From positions 1-35,031 of the forward strand of contig CAZOOP010000042.1 in NCBI GenBank assembly GCA_964581465.1: DNA of 35,031 bases. The letters are read 5' to 3'. Below the pieces are notes generated by a model, which was given only the letters and a program-made list of their open reading frames with translations, had not been told where the DNA came from and did not search any database. A program made the translations under genes and the position numbers. Below are positions 23,004-32,260 of this stretch, piece after piece; position 1 is the first letter of the stretch, and every line of letters begins with the position of its first letter. The stretch is from WJMB01 sp964581465 (GTDB taxonomy: Bacteria > RBG-13-66-14).

Positions 23004-23873
23004 ATGCGCATCTACGTCATCGGCAGCGAGGGCCGGGTGGGGACCTACACCCTGCCGTACCTGCAAGAGCGCTGGAGCGTGGTCGCCCCGCCGCTGTCCG
23101 AGCTCGACGCCCGCGATCGCAACGCCCTCTTCGCCTCCGTGGAGCGGGCCGCCCCCGAACTGGTCATCAACTATGCCGCGCTGACCAACCTGTTGCAGTG
23201 CGAGCACGAGCCCGCTTATGCTCGGGAGATCAACGCCGAGGTGGCGGGCAACGTGGCCGAGGCCGCCCGCCGGGTGGGCGCCCGGCTGCTCTTCCTCTCC
23301 ACCGACGCCGTTTTCGACGGCGCCAAGGGTTCCTCCTACACCGAGGACGACGAGCCCGCCCCGATCAACGTCTACGGCGAGACCAAGCGCCGAGGCGAGC
23401 TGAGCATCGAGGAGAAGTCCGAAGACTGGCTGACTCTGCGGATCGGTTGGCTCTTCGGCGGGACGCAGACCGGCAAGTTCCCCGATTTCATCGTCCGGCT
23501 GGCCCGGGAGCGAGACAAGCTCCAGGTGGTCGACGACCGCTACGGCTCGCCGATGCGCATGGAGGACCTGACCCGAATCATCCTCGGCGTCGTCCCGCGA
23601 AGCGAACTCAGCGGCTATATCCACGTGGCCAACCCCGGCGAGCCGCCCAACCGGCTCGAGTTCGCCCGGGAGATCCTGGCCGCCCACGGCTTGGGGCACG
23701 TCGAGCTTGAAGGCGTCACCAGCGACCACTTCGGAGAGAAAGTCCCCCGCGGCGGTTACCTGGGCCTGGAAACCACCCTGCTGGAGAGCCTGGGGCTGTC
23801 CCCGGCCGACGACTGGCGGGCGGCGGTGCGGGCCGAGTTCGGCGCAGAGGGTGAGGCGGAGGCGGCTCGATGA
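23004..23873 (+). CDS. dTDP-4-dehydrorhamnose reductase-like (RmlD) SDR protein
   Basis: A 289-residue extended short-chain dehydrogenase. The Rossmann start MRIYVIGSEGRVG has the GxxGxxG at 7-13. VINYAALTNLLQCE (54-67), the catalytic LSTDAVFDG (98-106) and YGETK (Tyr124, Lys128) match RmlD, which reduces dTDP-4-dehydro-rhamnose with NADPH. The other rml genes are absent here, so the sugar may differ; MAT2B-like or other nucleotide-sugar reductases are alternatives. AGGTGA precedes the ATG. The stop codon overlaps the next start (ATGA), coupling it to the glycosyltransferase, which suggests a joint role in cell-surface glycan synthesis. Confidence 0.85.
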   Translation: MRIYVIGSEGRVGTYTLPYLQERWSVVAPPLSELDARDRNALFASVERAAPELVINYAALTNLLQCEHEPAYAREINAEVAGNVAEAARRVGARLLFLSTDAVFDGAKGSSYTEDDEPAPINVYGETKRRGELSIEEKSEDWLTLRIGWLFGGTQTGKFPDFIVRLARERDKLQVVDDRYGSPMRMEDLTRIILGVVPRSELSGYIHVANPGEPPNRLEFAREILAAHGLGHVELEGVTSDHFGEKVPRGGYLGLETTLLESLGLSPADDWRAAVRAEFGAEGEAEAAR

Positions 23874-25066
23874 TCGCCGCCACCGTCGTCTTCTGGCTCT
23901 CCCTCTACATCATCGCCGTCATCTACGTCCTGCACCCGCTGACGCTCTGGCTGATCTCCCGCTTCATCCATCGCCCCGTCCAGCGCGATCCCGCCCACCT
24001 GCCCAGCTTCACCGTATTCATCCCCTGCTACAACGAGGCCGCGGTGCTGGCCGAGAAGCTGGAAAACGTCCTGGCCCTGGACTACCCGGCCGAGAAGCTG
24101 GAGGTTCTGGTCGCCGACGACGGCTCCAGCGACGACACCGCCGAGATAGCCCGCCGCTTCGTCGATCGCGGCGTCCGAGTCGAGGCCTTCCACGAGAACC
24201 GGGGCAAGACCACGGTGATGAACGAGCTCTCCCCGACCTGTCGCGGGGAGATAATCGTCTACTCCGACGGCAATGTGATGCTGGAGCCCGACGCCCTGCA
24301 CCGCTTCGCCGAGCTCTTCGCCGATCCCGACGTGGGCTGCGTCGGCGGTTACCTGGAGCAGCGGCCCCCCGGCACCGGTTCCACGGGCACCACCTACGGC
24401 AACAGTTTCATCCGTCGTTACGAAGATAAGCAGAAGATATGGGAGAGCCGCATCTGGAGCTGCATCTACGTCCAGGGCGGCCACATGGCCATCCGCCGCG
24501 AGCTGTATTACCCTTCGGCTCCCGAGGTCTCGCCGGACACCCTGCTGACCATCTCCACCGTGGCCGCCGGCAAGCGGACCATCTACGATCCCCGGGTGCG
24601 GGCCTGGGAGGAGACCCAGGCCGCCGCCGGCGACGAGTTCCGCCGCCGCGTCCGCCTCTCCCTGCTCGAGATGGGCTTCTTCCCCTATCTGTTCCGGGTA
24701 CTGCCCCTGCGCGGCCATCTGCTCTACCACCTCAACTACTTCCTGCGCAAGATCCTGCGCCAGACCACGCCGCTGTGGTTCATCACCCTGCTGGTCTCCG
24801 GCGTCGCCGCCGCCTGCCTCGGGGGGCAGGGAGCCGCCGCCGCCCGGGCCGGCTTCTTCGCCGCCGGGGCGACCTACCTCTGGCTCAGCGTCGCCCAGGG
24901 CGTCTTTTACCTGGGCGCCCTGCTCGGCTACCGTTTCCACGATCGCTTCCGCGGTCTGGCCGCGCTGCCCTACTACGTCGTCTCGACGGCCGCCGCCATG
25001 GCCGTGGCCTGGGTGCGCTTCTGGCGCGGACTCCGCGCCGTCACCTGGAAGCCCCGTCAGGATTGA
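23870..25066 (+). CDS. Membrane glycosyltransferase family 2
   Basis: Processive-type GT2 enzyme of 398 residues. An N-terminal helix (about 5-30) precedes the GT-A domain: FIPCYNEAAVL (50-60), VADDGSSDDT (81-90) for the UDP-sugar Asp pair, YSDGN (131-135) as the DxD-like metal site and QGGHMAIRRE (202-211) near the acceptor site. The usual ED base position reads SPDTLL (221-226), and the Q/RxxRW motif appears as RRRVRLSLL (258-266). Two or three C-terminal helices follow (about 280-375). It most resembles PgaC/IcaA-type or related polysaccharide synthases, but the product cannot be predicted. It overlaps the RmlD-like gene by 4 nt and is followed by a terminator. Confidence 0.87.
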   Translation: MIAATVVFWLSLYIIAVIYVLHPLTLWLISRFIHRPVQRDPAHLPSFTVFIPCYNEAAVLAEKLENVLALDYPAEKLEVLVADDGSSDDTAEIARRFVDRGVRVEAFHENRGKTTVMNELSPTCRGEIIVYSDGNVMLEPDALHRFAELFADPDVGCVGGYLEQRPPGTGSTGTTYGNSFIRRYEDKQKIWESRIWSCIYVQGGHMAIRRELYYPSAPEVSPDTLLTISTVAAGKRTIYDPRVRAWEETQAAAGDEFRRRVRLSLLEMGFFPYLFRVLPLRGHLLYHLNYFLRKILRQTTPLWFITLLVSGVAAACLGGQGAAAARAGFFAAGATYLWLSVAQGVFYLGALLGYRFHDRFRGLAALPYYVVSTAAAMAVAWVRFWRGLRAVTWKPRQD

Positions 25067-25097
25067 CAATCGCCCTACCCGACGGACTTATCCATCT

Positions 25098-25122
25098 CCC
25101 GGCAATACACCGGGGGTTTTTT
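25098..25122 (+). terminator. Intrinsic terminator of the rmlD-GT operon
   Basis: CCCGG (25098-25102) pairs with CCGGG (25110-25114) around a 7-nt loop, then GG and six T (25117-25122), 31 nt after the stop codon. Confidence 0.7.
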
Positions 25123-25225
25123 ACACCTGGAGAGTGTTGACTGGAGCAATTGGCGCAGATGGAGCGGGGCGTTAAGGTTCGGGATTGTCAGACATGCCTG
25201 AACAGGCACATACCGCAATACAATT

Positions 25226-25251
25226 GGGGATCGTATACCGTGTTCGGACCG
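25226..25251 (-). repeat. Third short dispersed repeat (third copy)
   Basis: On the minus strand CGGTCCGAACACGGTATACG followed by ATCCCC. This matches CGCTCCGAACAGGGTAGACG plus ATCCCC at 17723-17752 and, less well, 17347-17372. No gene is seen in the surrounding 25123-25384. Confidence 0.4.
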
Positions 25252-25384
25252 CTCCCTGTATGTAACGCGTTGTTAACATACGTGATGGGCTGTGATGCTC
25301 TGTCACAAGAAAGGTTCTCAAATGTGGCGGAAAACCGAGCAACCGACCGGCACATCAGTTGACCAAAATGTAACCATGATATTA

Positions 25385-25754
25385 GGGATCATCACTCGCA
25401 CCTGAAACGACTCATCCGGCAAATAGACTGTTATTCAACGCTTTATAGTTCACACTCGCCGCCATTGTTATCCCTCTGCCTTATCACACCAATGCATGAC
25501 GGCATGAAATCCGGCCCTGCCTTGAGTTCCCCCGGAAGCCGAAGGCTGTTGGTTCCGCATCAGCAACCGACCAGGCTGTGAGTAAGTGACCTGCTGACGG
25601 CGCTCCATTGCTCGCTTTAGCAGCTTAGACCGTTATTCGCCTTCGCTGGTTGATAACACGCCGCGGGTGGTTACCAGCCCCTCGCCTCAGGGCGTCTTTC
25701 ACCAATTGCTAATACCAATTGCCAATACTTGGTTCAGTTTCTGGTGATTATCCC
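25385..25754. mobile_element. MITE-like element, copy 2 (370 bp)
   Basis: The left end is GGGATCATCACTCGCACCTG and the right end, reversed, GGGATAATCACCAGAAACTG. Its interior is colinear with 6834-7189 over its whole length. The flanking 8-mers (TGATATTA and TATGAATC) do not form a clear target duplication. A transposase relic of the linked IS family starts about 80 bp to the right. Confidence 0.65.
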
Positions 25755-25835
25755 TATGAATCATTATAAGTTGGCCGATGGTTAGTATAAATGTATGAGA
25801 ATCGGCAAGAAATATACAGACCGAATCCAAATGGG

Positions 25836-26170
25836 AGCACGGCCCCGCCGCGCTGGAAAAGCTCAAGGTGGAATAGATCGTCAACACCGACGGCTGGAAG
25901 GCCGATAACAGCCTGTTGCTCAACGGGATACATTACAAACGCATCAACCGCGACAAGGCCCCGGCCAATGGCGAGGTGCGTATCAACGGCCTCGATAGCT
26001 GCCGGGGCTACGGCGAGAGACGGCTATCAGCCTACAACGGCGGCTTCATCCGTAACGACAGGCTCTTTTTCAGAGAAATATCAGAGAATTATCAGAGAAA
26101 GGCCGCTCAGATTCAGCCATCGCGACGACGAAAACCGTCTCGACTACCTGCGGGATACGCCGCCCAATTG
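25836..26170 (+). pseudogene. Second transposase relic, IS1595 family
   Basis: Reading through an internal stop near 25870, the frame gives NTDGWKADNSLLLNGIHYKRINRDKAPANG, INGLDSCRGYGERRLSAYNGG and IRNDRLFFRE. It then shifts frame to RERPLRFSHRDDENRLDYLR. These align with the C-terminal half of the relic at 8657-9192. The N-terminal half and zinc ribbon are missing, and a small duplication (cagagaaatat, cagagaattat, cagagaaagg) marks the frameshift. No matching terminal repeat was found at its right side. Confidence 0.7.
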
Positions 26171-26284
26171 GTCCGATCAGGTTGACTGGAAGCGGCTCGC
26201 TGAGCCGTTGCTCCCCACCCAGACTTACTCTTTCTTCAATCAAGCGTTCACCTTGCAAGCCCTTATAATCTAGTGGCAACCTGC

Positions 26285-26412
26285 TGCAAGGGTATATACA
26301 TGTTTGCTGTTATTAAGATTTGCCACAGATCACACCATTTTTCGCCGCCACTTTTCGACTGCCCGTATTTCGACAATTACCTGATGAAAATTGCTTATGT
26401 TATCAATAAGCT
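26285..26412. repeat. Second dispersed repeat family, copy B
   Basis: Aligns with 9390-9515, beginning with the shared AGGGTATATACATGT (26289-26303). The following 26413-26728 shows no gene. Confidence 0.5.
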
Positions 26413-26728
26413 ACAGTTACAATCAGCTCCTAACAGGATATGCGAATTCTATTGTTATTATGTGTTCTAAAGCTTTTTTTCTTTCACTTTCCGAAACAGC
26501 CTGGTGGCGCTAAAGCACGATGTGCTCTTCTAGGATGCCGAGAGCCGGGAAATCTCGACTCCTGAGTTGCATCCTGGGCCTCCCAGGCAGAAGGAGGCTG
26601 GTTAGTTTCCAAAAGCGAAAGGGATAATCTCTCGTATCCGGACCGATGTGATAATCAAACTCAAATGCAGAGCGGGGGCTTCGGAACCAGTCCCACGACC
26701 CGGCCACCGCCTGTCTGATCCGTTCGAT

Positions 26729-26759
26729 AAAAAACGGGAGGGCCGTTCGGTCCTCCCCT
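26729..26759 (-). terminator. Intrinsic terminator of the M16-phosphodiesterase unit
   Basis: On the minus strand GGGAGG-A-CCG, a 2-nt loop, then CGG-C-CCTCCC and G, followed by six T. It starts about 29 nt after the stop codon at 26788. Confidence 0.75.
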
Positions 26760-26787
26760 GTTGCACACGAACCTGCGACCCGCCCGC

Positions 26788-29010
26788 TCACTCCCCCCGC
26801 CGCATCAGACTCTCGCCGTCCCAGACCTCGGGCGCGGCCACGCCGAGGTAGTCGACAATGGTGGGAGCCAGGTCGATGATCCGGGGCTGTCCAGCGCCGA
26901 GGTTCAGCGGCTGGTTGCAGAACAGCACGGCGTTGACCACGCTGGGATCGATGCCGCAGTGGTCGGCGCTCCAGCGCTTGACCTGGTCGCGCAGGGTGTG
27001 TCGCTCCAGACCGCCCAGGCAGGACTGCCAACTGATGCGGTAGCCTTCGTTGAAGCCGACGATCAGGTCCGGGGCGTACTCGAGGGCTTCGCCGGAGTAT
27101 ATCTCGTCGCCGCGGTAGACGTCGACCAGGACCGGTACCGGCTCGGGCGGGTCGAAGTCCAATTCGGTGAGGTCGGCGCCGTCACTGGTGTCGTAGACGA
27201 TGTCGCCCTGGGCCGTCGGACGCGGACCCGTCGGGGGGTTGGTGTCCATCAAACCTCGCAGGTCGCGCTGGATGTCGGCGACGACCTGGTCGTAGTCCGC
27301 GGGGCTGACCGAACCGTGGGCCTCGCGTCCCTCGAGGTTGACGTAGATGCCGCTGAGTCCCAGGGAGTAAGCCCGGGTCTTCGACCAGTCCACCCCGGGG
27401 AAGAAGAAGCCCTGACCGCCGTAGAGGTCGTCCAGGTTGAACTCCTCGCCGAAGCCGTAGCCCTCCTTGAGCACCATGTAGCCGTTCTCGACCAACCAGG
27501 TGTTGATGTTGACGCTGCGGCGGAAGGAGGCGAAACCGTGGTCGCTGAGGACCAGCAGGACGTCCTCGGGCTTCAGGCGTTCGCGGAACCAGCCGACGAC
27601 CTCGTCCATAAAGGCGTAGACGTCGAGGATGGCGTCCTCGAACTCGGCGGCCAGCTCGGTGTCGTACATCGGGTGGTCGTGGTCGATGAAGCGCCACATC
27701 ATGTGCTGGACGCGGTCGGTGCACTGGAAGACGGCCAGCATCAGCTCGGGGTCCTTGGCCTCGAAGAGATACTTGGCGTTCTCGAAGCGCTGCCCCGCGG
27801 TGTCCCAGAGGTTCTCCATGAAGGTGGCCTCGTCGATGCGGTCCTCGGAGAGGCTGAAGGTGTCGATGGCCCAGCCCTGGGTGTAGTAGAGGCCGGCCTC
27901 CTCGGCGACCTCGGCGGAGAGGTCCGCCGGGCAACTGATCGGCACCAGGGGCTTGCGCGGGTCAAAGGTGATCGGGTGCAGATAGATGCGCAGGGGATCG
28001 AGGGAGAGGACCTTCAGCTTGCTGATGCCGTGGACGGTGATCAGGGCGTTGGCCTCGAAGTCGAACTCGACCCAGCCGCTCCACTCGTTCTCGGCCAGGG
28101 TCAGATGCTGACCGTCGATGTTCAGCGTCACCCGTCCGTCGTCCAGGCGGCGGCCCGTGGCCTCGAGGACGATGTCCGGGTTCCGGGACAGATAATCCAG
28201 CTCCTCGGCGGAGAGGGCGCGGAACTGCTGATCGTGGAGCAGCTCGCGCTGGCGGTCGAGCACCACGGGGTTGGGGGTGCCCGGGATGTTGAAGGTGAAG
28301 GAGCCGTCGCGCTCCAGGCTCAGCCGCTCCAGCTTGCCGCCGAACTCGGTGTTCTCCTGGATGCCCGGGGGCAGGTCCTCGGCCCAGTAGTAGAAGGTGC
28401 CCTGGGTCTTGCGCACGTCGGGCACGCCCAGGCCGGAGAGGTTCTCGCCGCTGATCGCCGGCGGCGGGAAGGTCACCGGAAGCTGCATCAGCGCCTGATG
28501 AACCCCGGCCTCGTCGAGGACGTCGTAGAACTTGATCCCCTGCTGGCGGCACTCGACCTCGGGCAACTGGACGGGGATCAGGCCCCAGATGAACTCGGCC
28601 TCGGCGATCTCCTCGACCATCGAGTAGAAGGGGGTGTAGGTCGCGGGATCGCGGAGGAGGAAATCGTAGATGCCGTGGCGTCCGGGGTTGGAGCCCGTGG
28701 TGAAGCTGGACCAGCAGACCGGGCTCTGGGCCGGCACCGGCGGCAGCACCGGCGTGTAGGTCCCTTCGTCGCGCAGGGCGAGCAGATTGGGGAAGCGCTC
28801 CGGGTGCTCGTTCATGTAGCGCTCCAGCAGGTCCGAATCAACGCCGTCGAAGCCCAGCACGACCACCCGGCGCTCGAAGCCGCGGTGAGGCTGGATGTCC
28901 TGTAGTCCGCCGGCCAGCAGGAACACACCGGCGAGCAGGGCGATGATCCCCAGGCGGATCAGCCAGCGCAGGGGCGGGGTCAGGCGTTTGGTCGGGCGGT
29001 CTTTGCTCAT
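26788..29010 (-). CDS. Membrane-anchored type I phosphodiesterase/nucleotide pyrophosphatase family protein
   Basis: A 740-residue member of the alkaline phosphatase superfamily. One N-terminal helix (about 17-34) would anchor it with the enzyme outside the inner membrane. Metal and catalytic positions are visible: VLGFDGVD (Asp55), PAQSPVCWSSFTTGSNPGRH with Ser96 as the likely nucleophile, CTDRVQHMMWR (Asp and His), LSDHGF (Asp-His) and a later His in ADHCG. GRHGIYDF (111-118) is a common family segment. An extra region of about 200 residues (about 200-400) lies between the catalytic parts. Relatives cleave nucleotide or lipid phosphodiesters; the substrate here is unknown. It starts 60 nt after the M16 peptidase gene and is probably cotranscribed; a terminator follows. 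Confidence 0.85.
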   Translation of the reverse strand: MSKDRPTKRLTPPLRWLIRLGIIALLAGVFLLAGGLQDIQPHRGFERRVVVLGFDGVDSDLLERYMNEHPERFPNLLALRDEGTYTPVLPPVPAQSPVCWSSFTTGSNPGRHGIYDFLLRDPATYTPFYSMVEEIAEAEFIWGLIPVQLPEVECRQQGIKFYDVLDEAGVHQALMQLPVTFPPPAISGENLSGLGVPDVRKTQGTFYYWAEDLPPGIQENTEFGGKLERLSLERDGSFTFNIPGTPNPVVLDRQRELLHDQQFRALSAEELDYLSRNPDIVLEATGRRLDDGRVTLNIDGQHLTLAENEWSGWVEFDFEANALITVHGISKLKVLSLDPLRIYLHPITFDPRKPLVPISCPADLSAEVAEEAGLYYTQGWAIDTFSLSEDRIDEATFMENLWDTAGQRFENAKYLFEAKDPELMLAVFQCTDRVQHMMWRFIDHDHPMYDTELAAEFEDAILDVYAFMDEVVGWFRERLKPEDVLLVLSDHGFASFRRSVNINTWLVENGYMVLKEGYGFGEEFNLDDLYGGQGFFFPGVDWSKTRAYSLGLSGIYVNLEGREAHGSVSPADYDQVVADIQRDLRGLMDTNPPTGPRPTAQGDIVYDTSDGADLTELDFDPPEPVPVLVDVYRGDEIYSGEALEYAPDLIVGFNEGYRISWQSCLGGLERHTLRDQVKRWSADHCGIDPSVVNAVLFCNQPLNLGAGQPRIIDLAPTIVDYLGVAAPEVWDGESLMRRGE

Positions 29011-29070
29011 CGCGGGGGCCTTTCCGTTCCGGTTCGGGCGGTTGGCGAAAACGGCGGGCGGCGGCGCGGC

Positions 29071-31902
29071 CTACTCTCGGCCGTAGCGGACGTAGGCCGC
29101 TGGTTCGCCGAAGAGCTCGACGGCGAACTCGCGCAGCTCCTCGGCGCTCAGGTCTTCGATCTCCTCGACGAAGTCCTCTTCGAAGTCGGCGTCCAGACCG
29201 GCCAGCACGTAAGCGGCGGCCTCCTGGACCCGGGCGGCGGCCGTGGAGAGGTCGTAGGTGTAGCGGGCCACCTTGAGCATACTCTTGCCGCGCTCGAGCT
29301 CCTCGGGCGGGACCTCCTCGGCGGCGATGCGCTCCAGCTCCTCTTCGACGATGCCGACGGCCTCGGCGGTCTTGCCGGGCTCGGTGCCCAGATAAAGGGC
29401 GAAGCCGCCCGGTTCCCGGCCGCTGATCGGGAAGGCGTGGACGGCGTAGACCAGCCCGGCGCCGCGCAGGCGGTAGTGCAGGCGGCCGTTGGGCAGGTAG
29501 ATGCCGGAAAGGACGCTGTCGAGCAACTGGATGCGGTAGCGGTCCGGAGAGTCCAGGCTCAGGCCGGGCCACATCCAGTAGAGCACGGTCTGCTCGCGTT
29601 CGGTGTCCACGGCCAGCTCACGGGGCTCGTCGGGATAGTCGGGGGCGCCGACGGGGGCGGGTTCGGCGTAACCCCGGGGCGCATCCTCCCAGAGCTCCTC
29701 GACCAGCTCCTCGATCTCGTCGGCGTTGACGTTCCCGGCCACGGCCAGCACGATCCCCTCGGGACGCACCGTGCGCTCGTAGTAGCGCAGCAGGTCCCCG
29801 CGTTCCAGGGCGGCGATGCTCTCGCTGGTGCCGGTCTGGTGGTGAAAGTAGGGGTGGTCACCGAAGAACTCGGCCTTGGCCAGGCGGTAGGCCTGGACGA
29901 AGGGGTTGTCGGCCTCTGCGGCCAGCTCGTCCAGAAGCTGGTCGCGCAGGGCCTCGACCTTCTCCTCGGGGAAGGTGGCGTTGCGCAGCACATCGGTGAT
30001 CAGTTCCAGGGCCGTCGCGGAGTCCTCGGCCAGGACCCGGGCGCTCACCGTGCCGTAGTCCCGGTAACCGGCGGCGTTCAGGTAGCCGCCGCGCTCCTCG
30101 AGGGCCAGGGCGATCTCCTCGGCGTCGCGGTCGGTGGTGCCCTTGAGCAGAGCGCGCAGCATGAAGTTGAAGGCCCCCTGCTCGTCGGGCTCCTCGACGC
30201 GGTAGCCGCCGTCGACGAGGGCGGCCACGCTGACGCTGTCGACGCTGGAGTCCTCGAGCACCAGCAGGCGCAGACCGTTGTCGAGCTCGTACTCCTCGAT
30301 CCCGCCGGTGGAACCCCCCTCGCCCAGGCTGAACGCGTACTCTTCCGGGTAGTCGCGGGCCAGGTCGTTGACGGGCGAGTAGTTGTCCTCCAGGGGCACA
30401 TTGGTGGCCGCCGGGGGCTGGTGGTAGACGAAGTAGGTGTCGGGCTCGCCGGGCTCGACCTCGCCCAGCGACTCCTCCCAGGCCGCCCTGCCGTGGACCT
30501 CGGCCACCAGGCCGCTCTCGACCAGCTCCAGGCGCTCCGGATCGCCCAGGTTGGAGAGCTCGAACTCGCCGGCCTCGACGGGCCAGGTCAAACTCAGGTA
30601 GAGGTTGTCCTCGCTAAAGTAGCGCCGGGCGACCTCGCGCAACTCTTCGGCGTCCACGGAGCGGCAGCCCTCGATGTAGTTCTCCGAGAAATCGAGGTCG
30701 CCGAGCATGGCGTCGTAGCCCAGGCTGCCGGCCTGGCTGGTCAGCTCCTCGGTGGAATAGACGTAGTCGGCCAGGAAGCCGTTCTTGACGCGCTCGAGCT
30801 CCTCGGCGCCGACCAGCTCCTCACGCAGGCGCATCACTTCGGCGTAGGCCGTGTAGTAGGCCTCGATTATCTTGGCCGGGTCGCCGGAGAGGGTCACGGT
30901 GAACTGACCGGCGTCGTAGACCGGGGTGTAGCTGGAGACCGAGAAGCCGGAGACCAGGGAGCGGTCCTCCCGCAGCGTCTGGTAGAGCCGACTGGAACGG
31001 CCGCGCTCCAACAGGTTCATCAGCACGTCCAGGGCGTAGAGATCCTCGGCCCACAACGGCACCGTGCGGAAGCCGAAGGAGAGGTGAGCCTCCTGGAAGG
31101 TGGTGTACTCGATCGCGTAGCGCGGAGCGGACAGATGCTCGGGCCGGGGCACTTCGGGCAGCGGGGTCTCACCGCGCGGAGCCTCGCCGAACTCGGCGGC
31201 GACCTTCTCGATCATCTCGTCGAGGGGCAGGTCCCCGCCGACGACGACGACCATCTTCTCCGGGGTGTAGCGCTCGGCGTAGTAACTGCGCAGGTCCTCC
31301 TCGCTGACCGCCTGGAAGAGGTCCGGGTAGCCCAGGATGGGATCCGAGGCCGGCGAGTCGCCGAAGATGGTGTGCTGGAAGCGGTACCAATTGCGGGTGT
31401 CCGCCTCGTCGTTGTTCATGTTGATCTCTTTGAGGATGATCCCGCGCTGGCTGGTGATGATCTCGTCGTTGAAATCCTGGCGCAGCAGCGTCTCGGCCAT
31501 CAGCTCCACCAGGGAGTCGAAGCGGTCCGTGGTGGTGGTCTGGTGGTAGCAGGTGTGGGTGCGCGAGGTGTAGGCGTTGGAGGCCCCGCCCAGCTCCTCG
31601 TCCCAGGTTTCGACCTGCTCCTTGGACAGCGAGGTGGTGGCGTCGCCGTGAAGGTGCTCGTAGAAGTGGCTGATCCCGGCGCCCTGGAACTCACCCTCGT
31701 AAGCGCCACCCGTCTTGACGTAGACCCGCATCGTGACGATGGGGTTGACGTGGTTCTCGAAGGCCACGATGACCAGGCCGTTGTCCAGCTCGACGCGCCG
31801 GGCCTCCTGGGCGCCCGCGCTCAGGGCGAGGACGATGACGAGGATGACGGCGATCTTCAGGCTGTTGCTCATCAAGCCGTTACGCTTCATATCTTTACGC
31901 AT
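29071..31902 (-). CDS. Exported M16 family zinc peptidase (two-domain, single active half)
   Basis: A 943-residue pitrilysin-type protease. A signal peptide is formed by LKIAVILVIVLALSAGAQEA (15-34). The first half has the inverted zinc motif HFYEH (79-83) in GAGISHFYEHLHG and the third ligand Glu159 in GIILKEINMNNDE, 76 residues on, as in the family. The second half (from about 545) repeats the fold (YELDNGLRLLVLEDSSVDSV, then FNFMLRALLKG) without HxxEH, so it should be the inactive partner half. Such proteins form a clamshell that degrades peptides, here in the periplasm or outside. ATG at 31902 is favoured by GGGGAG 5 nt upstream. TATAAT on the minus strand lies 58 nt upstream. Confidence 0.92.
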   Translation of the reverse strand: MRKDMKRNGLMSNSLKIAVILVIVLALSAGAQEARRVELDNGLVIVAFENHVNPIVTMRVYVKTGGAYEGEFQGAGISHFYEHLHGDATTSLSKEQVETWDEELGGASNAYTSRTHTCYHQTTTTDRFDSLVELMAETLLRQDFNDEIITSQRGIILKEINMNNDEADTRNWYRFQHTIFGDSPASDPILGYPDLFQAVSEEDLRSYYAERYTPEKMVVVVGGDLPLDEMIEKVAAEFGEAPRGETPLPEVPRPEHLSAPRYAIEYTTFQEAHLSFGFRTVPLWAEDLYALDVLMNLLERGRSSRLYQTLREDRSLVSGFSVSSYTPVYDAGQFTVTLSGDPAKIIEAYYTAYAEVMRLREELVGAEELERVKNGFLADYVYSTEELTSQAGSLGYDAMLGDLDFSENYIEGCRSVDAEELREVARRYFSEDNLYLSLTWPVEAGEFELSNLGDPERLELVESGLVAEVHGRAAWEESLGEVEPGEPDTYFVYHQPPAATNVPLEDNYSPVNDLARDYPEEYAFSLGEGGSTGGIEEYELDNGLRLLVLEDSSVDSVSVAALVDGGYRVEEPDEQGAFNFMLRALLKGTTDRDAEEIALALEERGGYLNAAGYRDYGTVSARVLAEDSATALELITDVLRNATFPEEKVEALRDQLLDELAAEADNPFVQAYRLAKAEFFGDHPYFHHQTGTSESIAALERGDLLRYYERTVRPEGIVLAVAGNVNADEIEELVEELWEDAPRGYAEPAPVGAPDYPDEPRELAVDTEREQTVLYWMWPGLSLDSPDRYRIQLLDSVLSGIYLPNGRLHYRLRGAGLVYAVHAFPISGREPGGFALYLGTEPGKTAEAVGIVEEELERIAAEEVPPEELERGKSMLKVARYTYDLSTAAARVQEAAAYVLAGLDADFEEDFVEEIEDLSAEELREFAVELFGEPAAYVRYGRE

Positions 31903-31959
31903 CAAGACTCCCCTGTTGCGCGACTGTTTGGTCCCCGGTGAACAGCGCAGTTCCCCGGT

Positions 31960-31965
31960 ATTATA
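31960..31965 (-). promoter_or_regulatory. Possible -10 box of the M16 gene
   Basis: A perfect TATAAT on the minus strand (31965-31960). It lacks the TG extension and a clear -35; TGAAAC lies 19 bp upstream. Confidence 0.4.
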
Positions 31966-32213
31966 CCGTAAAATAGACCTTTTTGTTTCACCGACTGCTC
32001 ATGGGTGCCTGTCGCGACGGGATACCCTCCACTTCGTCGGTCCCGGCGGAGGAACTCCACCCCAACAGGCAACCGCCGCGGGTCGGCATCCGGTATACGG
32101 TGATCGTCGCTCCGCCCGGCTCAGCACACTTGAGCGGAAAAGGCGGGCGGGTAGCGCACCGATGGATCATTCGCGGGGAGCCGCAACACCCCGTCCAGCC
32201 GTGGAAAGCCGGA

Positions 32214-32238
32214 CAAAAAGCCCCGCCGGGCGGGGCTT
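32214..32238 (-). terminator. Intrinsic terminator of galT
   Basis: On the minus strand AAGCCCCGCC and GGCGGGGCTT form a 10-bp stem with a 1-nt centre and run into a TTTTT tract, 22 nt after the galT stop codon. Confidence 0.85.
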
Positions 32239-32260
32239 GGTGTCCGTGGGCGCAACGCCC

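Noticed and set aside
26761..28905. Plus-strand open frame of 714 codons opposite the phosphodiesterase
   Set aside because: Antisense of a gene with clear catalytic motifs; composition is Val/Asp/Gly-rich as expected for a shadow frame.
29437..31941. Plus-strand open frame of 834 codons opposite the M16 peptidase
   Set aside because: Antisense of a gene with signal peptide, HxxEH and the third ligand; no motif of its own.
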